A stretch of 33,295 nt of DNA from Schoenoplectus triqueter (Eukaryota; Streptophyta; Magnoliopsida; Poales; Cyperaceae): contig CAXKVV010000259.1 in assembly GCA_964058805.1 (NCBI GenBank), positions 1 to 33,295 on the forward strand, given 5' to 3'. The number at the start of each line of letters is the position of its first letter. The first letter of the stretch is position 1. Positions 1-10,916 of this stretch are shown in pieces. The notes beneath the pieces were generated by a model. That model saw nothing but the letters and a program-made list of their open reading frames with translations, searched no databases and was not told the origin of the DNA. The position numbers and the translations under genes were made by a program.

Positions 1-63
1 TAATTTATCGGAATAGCTATTTTATTCTAACTTTTTGCTATTCCATTAGATGCCAAACACTCC
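1..63 (-). repeat. End of a short interspersed repeat, cut by the window edge
   Basis: Read on the minus strand, this stretch runs GTGTTTGGCATCTAATGG and then GAATAGCAAAAAGTTAGAATA. It closely resembles 8517-8560 on the plus strand, which has GTTTAGCACCATAGAATAGC and then AAAAAGTAATAATA. Two similar copies in opposite orientation suggest one end of a MITE-like family. The other end lies outside the window and no target duplication can be checked. Confidence 0.4.
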
Positions 64-626
64 TTAATGTTTTGGATGAAAGATTTAACAAAATGATTTG
101 ATTACAACAAATAAAAAAATTAGTATCCATGAACGGACAAATCAAGCTTAAATGATCAATTTATAACAAAGAGCAAACTAAAATTACCTCCGGTGAAATT
201 TACCCTAAAATCAGGTTACGTGCTGATCAAGACCCTCCTCATATATTCTGATCAGAAAATACTCATTTCTTTTTTATTACATGAAACTTGTCCAATTTCT
301 ATTTTAGCTATTTTACCATAACATTTTCTATTGCTATATGTACGTAATGCCCTGATGCCTTTTATGATCAAAATAGCATTATTCAATGAAAAAGCATCAC
401 ATATTGTTTACCAGTAGTTTTACAAATTAGTAAGCCTCCACCCGCATGAAGCGGACTTAAAAGGCTTTCTCCAGCGGTCTATAATATGCGTCACGAAAAA
501 TATATTACAAGACCAAATTAGAAACAAGCATCGGCCAAACAAGTTTAATGCCAAATTATAACTCTACATCAGGCGCAATTCTAACATGACCAAGATCAAT
601 GGGTCATTTCATGAACTATGTTCCTT
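64..626. other. 3' flank and probable 3' UTR of the CLV1-like gene
   Basis: AT-rich sequence downstream of the stop codon of the minus-strand kinase gene. The 3' UTR must lie in its right-hand part, but I see no poly(A) signal clear enough to fix the transcript end. I recognise no other gene or RNA here. Confidence 0.4.
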
Positions 627-3600
627 TTAGAGACTAAGCAAATCTTTCTTGGGTGCAACAGCTGGTGGATTTGAGAGAAGATGCACCACTTCACGCATGG
701 TCGGCCGGTCCCTGCTATGTTCTTCAACACACCGCATTGCCACCTTAAAAAAGTTGGTAATTAAATCAATTGGGGTTGCGGATAAACGCCTGTCAGCCAC
801 CGCCTCGGCTGAGGCTGCGTCAGACTGGTCGGCCAGTTCAGATATTACTTTCCGAACCCAGCGTACTATGTCAACTCCTTCACCAAATCCACCAACTGGA
901 CGACGGCCAGTGACTAGTTCTAGAAGCACCACTCCAAAACTGTATACATCGCTCTTTTCGTCTACTCGAAGGGTGTATGCATACTCTGCAAACAAAAGAC
1001 CAGTTAGATGCAATCTATATACATGCACATAAAAAGTCAGTGCCATTTCAACTTCATTTTCATAGGCATTAGTGGGGTGACAAAGCAAAAAAGTACCGAA
1101 ATCGGAGGCCTTTGAACCCTTCAATGAAAAAGAGCATACTTGGTTGCTATGTAACAAAAAAGAATGGTCCCTCAACAGAGTGCAACAATTCTGAGTGAAC
1201 AGCTGGAGAGATAAGAAAGAACAAACATAGTTTTTCTTTGATTTTCTCGTTGACTTCTCAGAAAAGTGTATTCTTGTTTGGCATGGCATATGTTCCTTTT
1301 CTCTTTTCCTAGTATTTAACTTTCTAAAGCATATAGTTCCAACTTGCAGTGAAAAAGAAAGCTTTTTGATATATTCTCAGAAATACCTACATAGTTCCAC
1401 CTATTATTTAGTTCTTTGTAGTTGACTGCTCAGAAAAGTGTTCTATTGTTTGGCATGGCATATATTCAGTAATTTGTGTTTGGTCATTTTCTTTTTTCCC
1501 ATGTTGTCAACTTTTTAAAGCATATAATTGCAACTTGCACAGAACAAAAAAGCTTTGCATATATTCTCAGTACTAGAATACGAAACTAAAATGGAATATA
1601 GCAATTTTAAGAGAAATTATATATTAACAGAATTGTGCAAAGGAGCTCCACCTTGTTATGGCTCCAAATTTGTTGTTATTCTGGGAGAAGAATTGGTCTT
1701 GTTATTTATTCCAAAAAAATAGAAAAAAAATCTGAAAAATAGAAAAAAGTTTATAGATATGTTTTTTTATTTGTAGATTGAAAGCCCGTTAAATTTCATG
1801 TAATTTCATTAATGTTTGATACTTCATCAAAGATTATCAAATTTAATGGTCTTTCACTAATATTTGTAACGGTTCCAAATTAACGGTGTTTGATGGACTA
1901 TCAAATATTAATGAAATTATATGAAATTTGACAGGTTATCAATCTATAAGTAAAAGAACATATCTATAATTTTTTTTCTATTTTTCAAATTTTGTTTCTA
2001 TTTTTTTAGAATAAATAACAGAATTCTATTCTTCTCCAAGAATAACAACCAATTTGGAGCCCCTTGTTATAGAGTCTGTCAATTTGCCACTACAGTTGTA
2101 TAGGCCCTGTACCTTACCCATTTTTTTTTAAATCTTAGTTTTGGGAAGATGTGGTCTCATTGTATTAGCTAATGAATCAGAATTATGTACTCTATATTCA
2201 TCTACTTCTACTACAAAAAAAATAATAATTAAAACAAAATATTAGTTCACAAAAGTAATACCTGGAGCTATATACCCATACGACCCAGCTATGGCTGACA
2301 TGCACTCTGATGCGCCAGGGTCCTGGAGAAACTTAGCCAGACCAAAATCTGCTACATGGGCCTCAAAATTTGAATCGAGCAATATATTATTTGACTTGAC
2401 ATCACGGTGTATGATCAGAGGAGAACAATCATGGTGCAAATAGCACAGACCCCTTGCCGCTTCAGCTGCAATACGGCATCTCATCTCCCACCCAAGGTGG
2501 TCTCCCTTGTTTCCATGCAGCATCTCTCCTAAGCTTCCATTTGGCATGTACTCATAAAGCAACAAGTTGGCCTCTCGGTTTGAAACAAAACCAAGGAGGC
2601 GTACTATGTTGCGGTGTCTAATCCGACCCAGGGTCGTGATCTCAGCTGTGAAACCACGGTCATGTTCACTGCCACCTCGACCAACAAGTCGTTTTATTGC
2701 CACCTCAGTGCCGTTAGTCATGCTGCCCCGATACACTATCCCGGCTCCTCCTTTTCCAATTATGTTATCCTCTTTCAGACACTCCATCACGTCCCCAACT
2801 GTAAAATCTAACCGTTGAAACGTTGTCATTTTCCAGGCACCAGATCTTTTTCTCTTCACTTCCTTCCACGCCTCCCACCCCTTTCTTGCTCCAAAATAAA
2901 GAAGGGTTAAAAACCCCATGAATAAACCAATCCATAGGAAAAAACGCTTAGCAGCAGGGCCATGGAGCAAAGACTGCTTGCTTGAGTCAGCACTGGCACC
3001 TGCACCCGTCACACATGAGGCCGTGTGAACAGGTGCACCACATAAACCAGGATTACCAGAAAATGAGCTGTCATTAAACACCAGGAATTGACCTTGTGAG
3101 GGAACCTCGCCATATAAATTATTGAAAGAAAGGTCGAGTGTGGTCAAGCTCGTCATATGCACAAAATTTGCCGGTATGTCACCAGAAATTTGGTTTCTTG
3201 ACAGGTTAAGTGTGCTAAGGATTTTTAAGGAGGCAATTTCATCTGGTATCTTACCAGTGAGACTGTTTCGACTGATATCCATTAGGGAAATGGATCCACA
3301 TTCACCAATTTCTGGTGGAATTTCACCAGAGAGTGAATTACCACTCAAATTCAACTTGGAAAGCTGCTTGAGCTTGCCTATCTCACTTGGTATTGGGCCT
3401 GAGAGCCGGTTCAGATCAAAGGAGAGAGTATGAAGACCCAGAAGGTTACCAATGGAAGGTGGAATCTGACCTGTTATCCAATTGTTTGACAAACTTAGTG
3501 TACCAAGAATGCTGCCGCTGATTAAAGGTGGTAACTCACCAGAGAGAAGGTTATCATTGAGTTCTAGCATGTCAGCTCCCGGTAAATTGAACAGTCCTGG

Positions 3601-4893
3601 TGGGACCGTTCCATTCAAAAAGTTCTTACCCATGCGCACATGATTAAGCGACTTGCACCTTCCGAGGTTTTCAGGGATTGGGCCGAAGAACCCATTCTCC
3701 ATTAGTACCAATATTTCAAGCCGGCCACTTGCACATAGGTCAGGTGGAACCAAGCCTGTCAGGTGGTTGGTTGCGACGTCCAGCATGGTCAAATGGCCAC
3801 TACGGCCTAAGGACTGAGGCAGCTCTCCAGTGAAGTTGTTTCCCCATATTTGCAGTACTTCAAGATACGGTAACTCGCCGATGAACTTTGGCACATTGCC
3901 ACGCAAGTGATTGTTAAATATGTTTAACAGCTTCAGCCGTTTCAATTCAGAAAAACTAGCCGGTATCTCTCCAGTCAATTCATTGTTAGATAAGTCGAGT
4001 GAGCTGAGATAGTGCAGCAAACCCAAGGTGGTCGGTATCGGGCCTGTTAAGTGGTTCACCTGGAGAAACAACGTGTCTAAGCTTTTTAGCTGGCCGAGAC
4101 TTGCCGGTATGGGCCCAGTAAGGTTACAACCTCCCATGTCAAGACGTACCAGGGATGTCAGTGACCCAAGCTCAGCTGGTATGCCTCCTTCATACGAGTT
4201 GTAATACCCAATGTACATCTCTCTGAGTTTAGAGAGCTTGCCTAGGCTAGCTGGTATACGACCCGATAGTCCATTACCATTCAAACCAAGATATTCAAGC
4301 TCGGTAATCTCTGAATAAGTCTCCGGTATTTCACCGGAGAAGAAGTTTCCTCCGAGGTGAAGGTGGCGTAATTTAGGCAAAGTAGACAGATTGGCGGGTA
4401 ACGGTCCGCTAAAATTGTTATTGTAAACATCGAACACCTCTAGAGATGGAAAACCACCAGGAGAGATTTCAGGAAAAGCGCCTGTGAAGTTGTTGTTGGA
4501 GATGTTCAACAGCTTGAGAGAGGCAAGGCGGGATATCTCTGCCGGGAGATGGCCGGTGATGTTTGATTGGGAGATGGTAAGATTCACCAGCTGGTCTAAC
4601 AGAGCTATCTCTGGCACTAGAACCCCACGTAAGGGAAGGTAGGTGAGGTTTAGAGATGTTACACGGGATTGATCATCGCATGATACGCCACTGAAGGAGC
4701 AGTGCGAAGGAGACGCAGCGGCTGGGTCCCAGTCGTTAAGGCCACTCCCAGCGGGCCCCACCAGAGATGTCTTGAGCTTGGACAAGGCGTAGAGGTCCCT
4801 CTCAGGGGAGGCTAGTATGAGGGGCAGGAGGGAAGAATTGGAGGAGATGGCGAAGAGAAGTAGGAAGAGAAGGTGGTATCTCGTCATTCTCAT
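627..4893 (-). CDS. CLV1: CLAVATA1-like leucine-rich repeat receptor kinase (2 exons: 2262-4893 and 627-985)
   Basis: Plasma-membrane receptor kinase of the LRR-XI class. CLV1 perceives CLE peptides and limits stem-cell number in meristems. Joining the exons gives 2991 nt, a stop codon and 996 residues (Arabidopsis CLV1 has about 980). Visible features are a hydrophobic signal peptide (about 1-29), an N-cap cysteine pair (C65, C72), 22 LRRs of about 24 residues (about 77-603), a C-cap cysteine pair (C618, C627), a membrane segment (about 651-667) and a kinase domain from about 710. The kinase has the glycine loop GKGGAG (713-718), lysine K734, HRD (829-831, so an RD kinase), DFG (849-851) and APE (876-878). 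The APE codon is split by the intron. The donor reads CCAG|GTATTAC and the acceptor TTTGCAG|AGTATG, and joining them restores the family sequence IAPEYAYTL. All catalytic residues are present and no frameshift is seen. The start is the first ATG before the signal peptide. The CLV1 name, rather than the related BAM receptors, rests on kinase and juxtamembrane resemblance recalled from the family. Confidence 0.88.
1251..1571. repeat. Direct duplication of about 140 bp inside the intron
   Basis: Two diverged copies, about 1251-1381 and 1423-1571. Both open with GACT(T/G)CTCAGAAAAGTGT, continue with TTGTTTGGCATGGCATAT, carry AAAGCATATA(G/A)TT further in, and end at ATATATTCTCAG or its near equivalent. 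The divergence suggests an old duplication. I see no transposon ends around it. Confidence 0.7.
1660..2061. mobile_element. Near-palindromic MITE with 9-bp target duplication (Mutator-like)
   Basis: The left end reads GGCTCCAAATTTGTTGTTAT and the right end, reversed, reads GGCTCCAAATTGGTTGTTAT. The inverted similarity continues almost to the centre near 1860, so the 402-bp element can fold back on itself. It is flanked by a perfect 9-bp direct repeat, CCTTGTTAT, at 1651-1659 and 2062-2070. A 9-bp duplication with long inverted repeats is characteristic of Mutator-like elements. There is no coding capacity. It sits inside the intron of the CLV1-like gene. Confidence 0.87.
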
Positions 4894-5270
4894 TTTCCTC
4901 TGCTCTATTGAGGCTAGTTAAATTTATTTATCATATAAGGGATGAGATTTCTTCGGTATTTTTGGTCTGAGTGGGGAGCAAGGAGAGAGGAGAAGGGGAT
5001 AATAAAAGGAGAAACATAAGGAATAAGCATAAGAGCATCGAATTGTTTGTTAATGCCTTAATGGCAAAGGAATCGGAGAGGAGAGAGAGGGAGAGGGGGA
5101 GAGAGGAAGCCAAGAACAGGAGGGGAAGGTGAAGGTGTTAGCGATACGATGCATGCTATTGCCTATACAGATAGTGATGATGTGTGTAGTAGCAGGTTTG
5201 ACAGTGGCCTCTAGTGAGTTGACTGCCGGTGCACAGTACTTGGGTAATAACTTTGGTTTGTGTTGTCATA
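4894..5270 (-). promoter_or_regulatory. Probable 5' UTR and proximal promoter of the CLV1-like gene
   Basis: Immediately upstream of the start codon. On the minus strand 4970-5125 is a strong CT-rich tract, as is common in plant leaders. A 60-codon reading frame with a CT-driven leucine/serine-rich product lies at 4931-5113 and ends 37 bases before the main ATG. If the leader extends that far it would be an upstream ORF. I see no convincing TATA box, so the transcription start is not placed. Confidence 0.45.
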
Positions 5271-5289
5271 AAAGATAGAGGGAAAACTA

Positions 5290-5428
5290 TGGAATTGATA
5301 TTTCTCTTCTGCGTTTTAATCACGAGAAATCAGACCGTCAGAGAGACAGAGACTCAGATTTAATGGAATTGATATGTGGCTCCTGCGTTTTAATCACGAG
5401 AGATCAGACCGTCAGTGACTCAGATTTG
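5290..5428. repeat. Tandem duplication of about 70 bp
   Basis: Two copies, about 5290-5361 and 5364-5428. Each opens with TGGAATTGATAT, contains CTGCGTTTTAATCACGAGA followed by ATCAGACCGTCAG, and ends in ACTCAGATTT. The second copy lacks a short GAGACAGAG segment. It lies upstream of the CLV1-like gene, in possible distal promoter sequence. Confidence 0.8.
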
Positions 5429-7508
5429 GTCTATAGACTGGACAGGTCACTTATGAGTACATCCAAATCGAAATAATCAAGTTGATACCTTGTCCATAAT
5501 TCCGTACTAATACTTCAAGGGGAAGTTAATGATCAATTGATCCGACATGTTTTAACGATTTTCATAATATTTCGTCAAACTAGATTGAATTGAAAAGGGC
5601 ATACTAATTATGTTGTAAGATGTATAGCTTGATTATTAGTTAAATTCTTTTCGAACAAATCATTGAAATTTTGTACTTAATGGACGGTAAAACATGCATC
5701 AAGTTTAGTATTGTTATTATGCATATATTATCTGTACTGTATAAAACACGCTTGTAGTGTTGAATTTCAAGTTCACAGTTTAATGTTCTATGATTATCAG
5801 AATTATCAAGAAATTCATACTTCACTAATCATAACCCCCCCCCCCCCCCAACTCAATTATCTGCCATTTTCGAAATGTTGGTTTGCATTTGTAGCACTAG
5901 CTTGCACAACAACCAAATCAATCGATGTATTTCATTTTAACCAGGCATTTGTCTGACAAGATCTTTAACAATTCAAGGTTTTCTGAAAACCCCTCTATAT
6001 ATGATTGTATATACGAATTCACCAATGGGGTCAGTACTAAAATAAATATTCAATTTCTATGGCATTAAATACAAATATTCTTAGGATATTAACTATTAAA
6101 ACAACAAAATATTTAGATAAATGCTTAATGTTAAAAAGTGGAGGACATTAACCTCCTTTCTCTCCACCTGATGCGCCCACAGCCCTTGTTTATTCTCATT
6201 CTTCTTCCAATATTCAATCAATGTTTTTTGTTTTACTATATTTTAAGAAAAAAATGTTATGATTTGTACTTAATTTGACCCCTATTTTGTGAAAATTATA
6301 AATATAATTGAATTAATAATTCCGCGATTTTTAATTATTACATCGGTTACATCTTGTGGAAATATTCTGCGTTTGTCCTTGGACATCGACATAGTTCAAG
6401 GAATTAGATTTAGAAAAATTCAAATTATTCGATCGACATACGTGTCTCTTTTAGAGGATCATCTATCTCCGAAATTCGAAACATATCGTGATTAGCATAA
6501 AATATTTCAGTGCTGCGAAATCATATGACATAATGAAAATAATGAAAACTTTAAAAGGTTCTGCATTAAAAAAGAATTCCAAAAGGATCACAAATCATTA
6601 GTATAACTATAATAAAAAAATTGACAGTGGAGTTTAGCATATATTCTTTTACTATTGTTTCACTAGTTCTGCCAAATCACAACATTTCTTAGTGCGCTTC
6701 TATAGGTGGTAGGGATGATTAGTCGTTAATGCAAAACCCCATAGAGGGGAGGTGAGACATGGACAAGACCACAAGGGGAAAATTATTCTTACCTTTTTGG
6801 CGCCTATATAGTTCCTTCTGCTGTTTATTTCTCTTCTTATTTATTTTTTTTAAAAAAAGACATTGATGTTCATTGGTTCTTGTATTTTTTAGATATTATC
6901 GCAAGAATTAAATGCGTAGCTCCCCTTCAGACTTTACGAGGCGAGATTAGATTTGCCTTTATCCATGCTAATCATACGATTTTACTGTTATTTAAATCTA
7001 ATTCTAGGGGTTTAACAAAATCCGTTCAACCTAACCAACCCGACTGATCCGAAAAATTCAAGTATATTTTTATATTTTTTTATAAAAATATTTGAAGATA
7101 GGCAAAATATTATAATTATTTTGGAAAGTTAAGTATATTTTTATAATAGAGGTATAGTTTTAAAATATTATAACTTCAAAAAATATATATGATTGAGAGA
7201 TTATTTATAGATATTTAATATCACAAAATTTGATTTCATTTTTATATTAAGAATAGACGGAACAGAGTTATCCATGATCAAAATAAGAAAGAATGTTATG
7301 GAGAAACTAAAATCGACATGAATTTTATTATTTATGTTAAATGAGTTATTATCCATAAAGTGATTTTATTATGTAATCAATTTTATATTATATTATTTAT
7401 TCAATATAAATAATAAAACCCCGGGTATCTTGATATCTCTGTAAAATGATTTCAATCGTATGGTAATGCTGCAGAAAAGCCACAAGAGAGAGAGAAGTCA
7501 GATGGGTA
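5429..7508. other. AT-rich intergenic DNA without a recognisable gene
   Basis: Small open frames here lack family features and codon bias. The only distinct local feature is a 15-base C run at 5835-5849. I see no RNA gene and no well-supported transposon ends. Confidence 0.6.
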
Positions 7509-8138
7509 GGGTTGTCAATGGATCGGATTCTAAATCGGAGGATCTAAATGCGAATTCATTAAAAATTTATAAGATTCATATGCGGATCTGTATCTAATAA
7601 AATTTTGAGAATTCAAATGTGAATCTATATTTGTTATTATAGCGGATTTTGGATCGGATTCGGATCTTATATTATAATAATATTAAAAATAACATAATTA
7701 ATATATGATAAGAGAAAAATTATCATGTTATCTTAAAAATATTTCGAACGTAATAACAATCATAATCCATATTTATTATTATAGTAATCTTAAAATTATT
7801 TGTTCAAATTATAAACATAGCAACGATCATAATTATTTGTTACAACTTTCAAAATATACAATAAGCATCAAATAACATAATAAAATATACATAATTAATA
7901 TAATAACTACAATTTAACTTTATGAATTAACACAAAGTGAAACATAAATATTACTCTTTAATTTAAATTAAATTGGACATATTTATTTTATTAATTAATA
8001 TATAATATAATTTTATTTATTTATCGAATTAATAGTAAATTTGAATTCAAATCTTATAAAATTTAAATATGGATCTATTATAGATGAAATATACGGATTT
8101 GGATCGAATTTTCGAATTATAGATATCATTGACAGCCC
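7509..8138. mobile_element. hAT-like non-autonomous element with 12-bp inverted ends
   Basis: The left end GGGTTGTCAATG (7509-7520) and the right end CATTGACAGCCC (8127-8138) are inverted copies with one mismatch. Next to both ends lie GGATCGGATT or GGATCGAATT type motifs, and the interior is AT-rich with no coding capacity. Termini of the form AGGGNTGTCAATG are common in plant hAT-type elements as I recall them. I could not find a clear 8-bp target duplication, so the superfamily call is an inference. Confidence 0.55.
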
Positions 8139-8516
8139 GAAAGGCTGGCGTGTACCGTGTACGGTCGTGCAGCTGTGAGCTGACAAGTCCGGATAAGAGA
8201 AGAGGCTGATGACGGCGTGAGGCGCTGGCTTACATACTACTGTGTTGAGTTGATTTGACTGGCAGCATCATTTCTCTTCGCCTTGATCTCCTGTTGCGGT
8301 CCATGTAAACCATGCCATGCCACGGACCTTTTGTACATTTTGCTAATGCATACAAATTAAAAAATCAAGTTTTTTTTTTCTTTAAACTTAAAAGCTTGTA
8401 GTTCTGGTCGACAACAAGAATTTAGTTTAATTGGCAAGTTCAACAACATTGCTGATATAAAATAGAAATTTTGTGAAGCATAAATTTATTTGACGTGTGT
8501 TATCCTCTTGATTGCG
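8139..8516. other. Intergenic DNA, nothing recognised
   Basis: Moderately GC-richer at 8139-8335 and then AT-rich. No open frame with family features and no repeat ends were seen. Confidence 0.5.
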
Positions 8517-8680
8517 GGTTTGTTTAGCACCATAGAATAGCAAAAAGTAATAATATAATTATTATTATGATGAACTAATTTGCAAACTAATGTTATACTA
8601 AATAGAAGAGTGCAGAATAATGCTAATCCGGTATATTAATTTATAGATGGAATACCGGATTAGCTCTCATCGGAATAGCG
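8517..8680 (+). repeat. MITE-like repeat copy containing a 13-bp perfect hairpin
   Basis: The start matches the repeat at the left window edge in inverted orientation. Inside it GCTAATCCGGTAT (8622-8634) and ATACCGGATTAGC (8652-8664) are a perfect 13-bp inverted repeat around a 17-base loop. The far end is not visible, because the sequence passes into a TTA-rich microsatellite. Confidence 0.45.
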
Positions 8681-9135
8681 ATTATTATTTAATTATATTG
8701 TATTATATTATTATATTATGATTATGATAATGATTTATTATTATATTATATTATGATTATAATTTATTATTATATTAATATTATGATTATTATTTATTAT
8801 TATTATTAAATTATGATTATGATTATTAATATTATATTATCATCACTATTAGTATTATTATATTATAATAAATATAATTTTAGTATTATATTATTATATT
8901 ATGAATATAAATATGATTATTTTATTATATTATTAGTATGATCATGATTATTTATTATTATATTATATTATATTATGATTATAATTATTTATTATTATAT
9001 TATTATGATTATGATTATAGTTATATTATATTATTATGAATATGACTATAATTATAATTTTTAGAATTATATTATGATTATATTATTAAAATTAAAATTA
9101 TTTATTATTATTATATTATTATAATTATGATTATA
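8680..9135. repeat. TTA/ATTAT-rich microsatellite-like tract
   Basis: About 450 bp of low-complexity TTATTATATTATGATTA-type sequence with irregular ATTATGATTAT interruptions. It has no coding capacity. Confidence 0.85.
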
Positions 9136-9539
9136 TGTTTTTCTTTTGTGACTTCATGGCATATGATTTACATATTTATCCATATTAATATTTTAGTCAA
9201 CTAATCACTAAATAAAAAAGATCACATAAGTTTCAATATATATTTTCATTCAACTTAAAACTGCTTTAGTAAACGCATTTGCGTGTCCTTTAATTCATTA
9301 AAAATAAAAACGATACAGCTTTATTGAAAATTCAGAAAATTTTATATGATTTTGAGAGTTGAATATTAATTAAGCATAAGTTGACCATAAAGATATTCTT
9401 TCTCAGATAAACAATATGTATGTACTTAGTCACAAAAAGTCTACGATTTTGTCAATATTCAGTTACGTTGTTGCTCATTTTCTAAAATTATTTGTGCATC
9501 TATTAAAAGTTATTAAGAAGTACAACCACAGCTATTTCC
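9136..9539. other. AT-rich intergenic DNA, nothing recognised
   Basis: No gene, RNA or repeat boundary could be supported here. Confidence 0.5.
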
Positions 9540-10015
9540 TCCAACTAAAAAAAGCACGGCTAAACGTTTTCTCGCTTTCTCCTTTGAATCGCACGGAGAC
9601 AACAAAAATCGAAGCATAGAAATTCTCCGTTTGCTTGTCTCGCCTTTCGGGTTCCGATCGTTGATGAGACGTCGCTGGTTGACCCGAATTCCGATGGCCA
9701 AGCAAATTCCTATGGTCTTTTCTGACCGTTGGATGAAAATCCGACGTTTAACACAGTCAGTATAGCTGACATGCTCACTTCAGTTGTTTGTTTCCCACGA
9801 AATTTCAGAAAACCGAACTTATTGCCTTTCGGGAGAGGAAAAGGCCAGGCGACCGCAGAAATGACCACACAACTCCAGCAATTTTATTTACCTCTTCAGA
9901 TCATCTGCGAATTTCTAAACCAAACAAAACCGATTATTGCACAGGTACGATAGCACCCTCGATCACAGGGGATACGAAACCATGTGGATAGAGGAGCCCT
10001 TTTTAGTTCACGGTT
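9540..10015. other. GC-richer unique-looking island without a recognised product
   Basis: This stretch is clearly less AT-rich than its surroundings. Open frames exist on both strands (9513-9701 minus; 9729-9953 and 9788-9991 plus), but none matches a family I know and they overlap in conflicting frames. It could be a gene fragment, an untranslated first exon or part of an unrecognised transposon. Function unknown. Confidence 0.35.
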
Positions 10016-10055
10016 CGTTTGGCACCGCTTGAAGCAGTAAAAAATATATATAACA

Positions 10056-10539
10056 ATATTACTATATTTTAATAAATGAATCTGTCATTTAAATTTTAGA
10101 ATATTACTATTTTAATAAATAAATTTGTCATTTAAATTATAGATTAAAAAAAGAGTGCGAAATACAAACTGATTTAAAATTTTATTGTTGTAAATAATGT
10201 ATACTTAAAAAATTAAAATTTATAAAATTTTGCTTATTGAAATACAAACAACACAAAACATAGAAAAAAAACTGATTTAAAATTAATGTTGAAAACTGTA
10301 AAGTATTTTAAAAATAAAGCATAAATCTTTAATCAATTTTAATTGTTTATATATTTATATTATCTTTGTAAGAAATATATACTTAAAAAATTAAAATTTA
10401 TAAAATATTGTTTATTGAAATACAAACAACAGAGAACATTAGACAACACGCTGATTTAAAATTAATGTTGAAAACTGTAAAGTATTGTAAAAATAAAGCA
10501 TAAATCTTTTATCAATTTTAATTGTTTATATAACTATAT
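10056..10539. repeat. Two nested AT-rich tandem duplications (about 44 bp and 178 bp)
   Basis: A short unit beginning AATATTACTAT recurs near 10056 and 10101. A longer unit of about 178 bp occurs at 10184-10362 and 10363-10539. Both long copies contain ATACTTAAAAAATTAAAATT, then TTGAAATACAAACAACA, then AATGTTGAAAACTGTAAAGT. Copies differ by scattered changes. The origin is unknown. Confidence 0.8.
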
Positions 10540-10913
10540 CTTTGTTGTAAAGATTAAAAAAATGAAATTCAATTGCAAACAGCCATGTATTCTGAATTCT
10601 TAATTAAGTGCTTATATTTTTTTTCCCCGAATATTAATGTTCTGTAAACTGATAAAAAAAATTATGAAATATGACTATCTTAAGTGTCATATGATATCAT
10701 AGCACCTGGGATTGTCTTTGTCGCAGTTAGTATAGTTTTTTTTAAAAGGACAGTATGTGTTGTACACATTTGGGCAATCTGCACGTAAAAAAATGTAATT
10801 AAAAAAAGCAAAGCTATTATGACTTTAGGCTCACCAAACTCGTTAAATGAGCTCAAAAATATACTTTATCATCTAAACATTTTGATATATCTTGCTTAAT
10901 AAATTATTTGTAT
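10540..10913. other. AT-rich intergenic DNA, nothing recognised
   Basis: No gene or repeat boundary could be supported. Confidence 0.5.
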
Positions 10914-10916
10914 GCA

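Larger units (their letters stand above)
986..2261 (-). other. Intron of the CLV1-like gene, enlarged by repeats
   Basis: A GT-AG intron of 1276 bp at the conserved site inside the APE codon of the kinase domain. Retention would add only GITFVN after residue 877 before a stop, removing the C-terminal kinase lobe. About a third of its length is a MITE (1660-2061), and a further part is a direct duplication (1251-1571). Confidence 0.88.

Noticed and set aside
2567..3433. Plus-strand frames inside the CLV1-like exon
   Set aside because: They are antisense shadows of the LRR and kinase coding sequence.
5835..5849. 15-base C run as a functional element
   Set aside because: A simple homopolymer whose length may be a sequencing approximation. 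No context supports a role.
7321..7421. A short inverted repeat (ATTTTATTATTTAT / ATAAATAATAAAAC) as a MITE
   Set aside because: Pure A/T arms in AT-rich DNA, no target duplication and no second copy seen.
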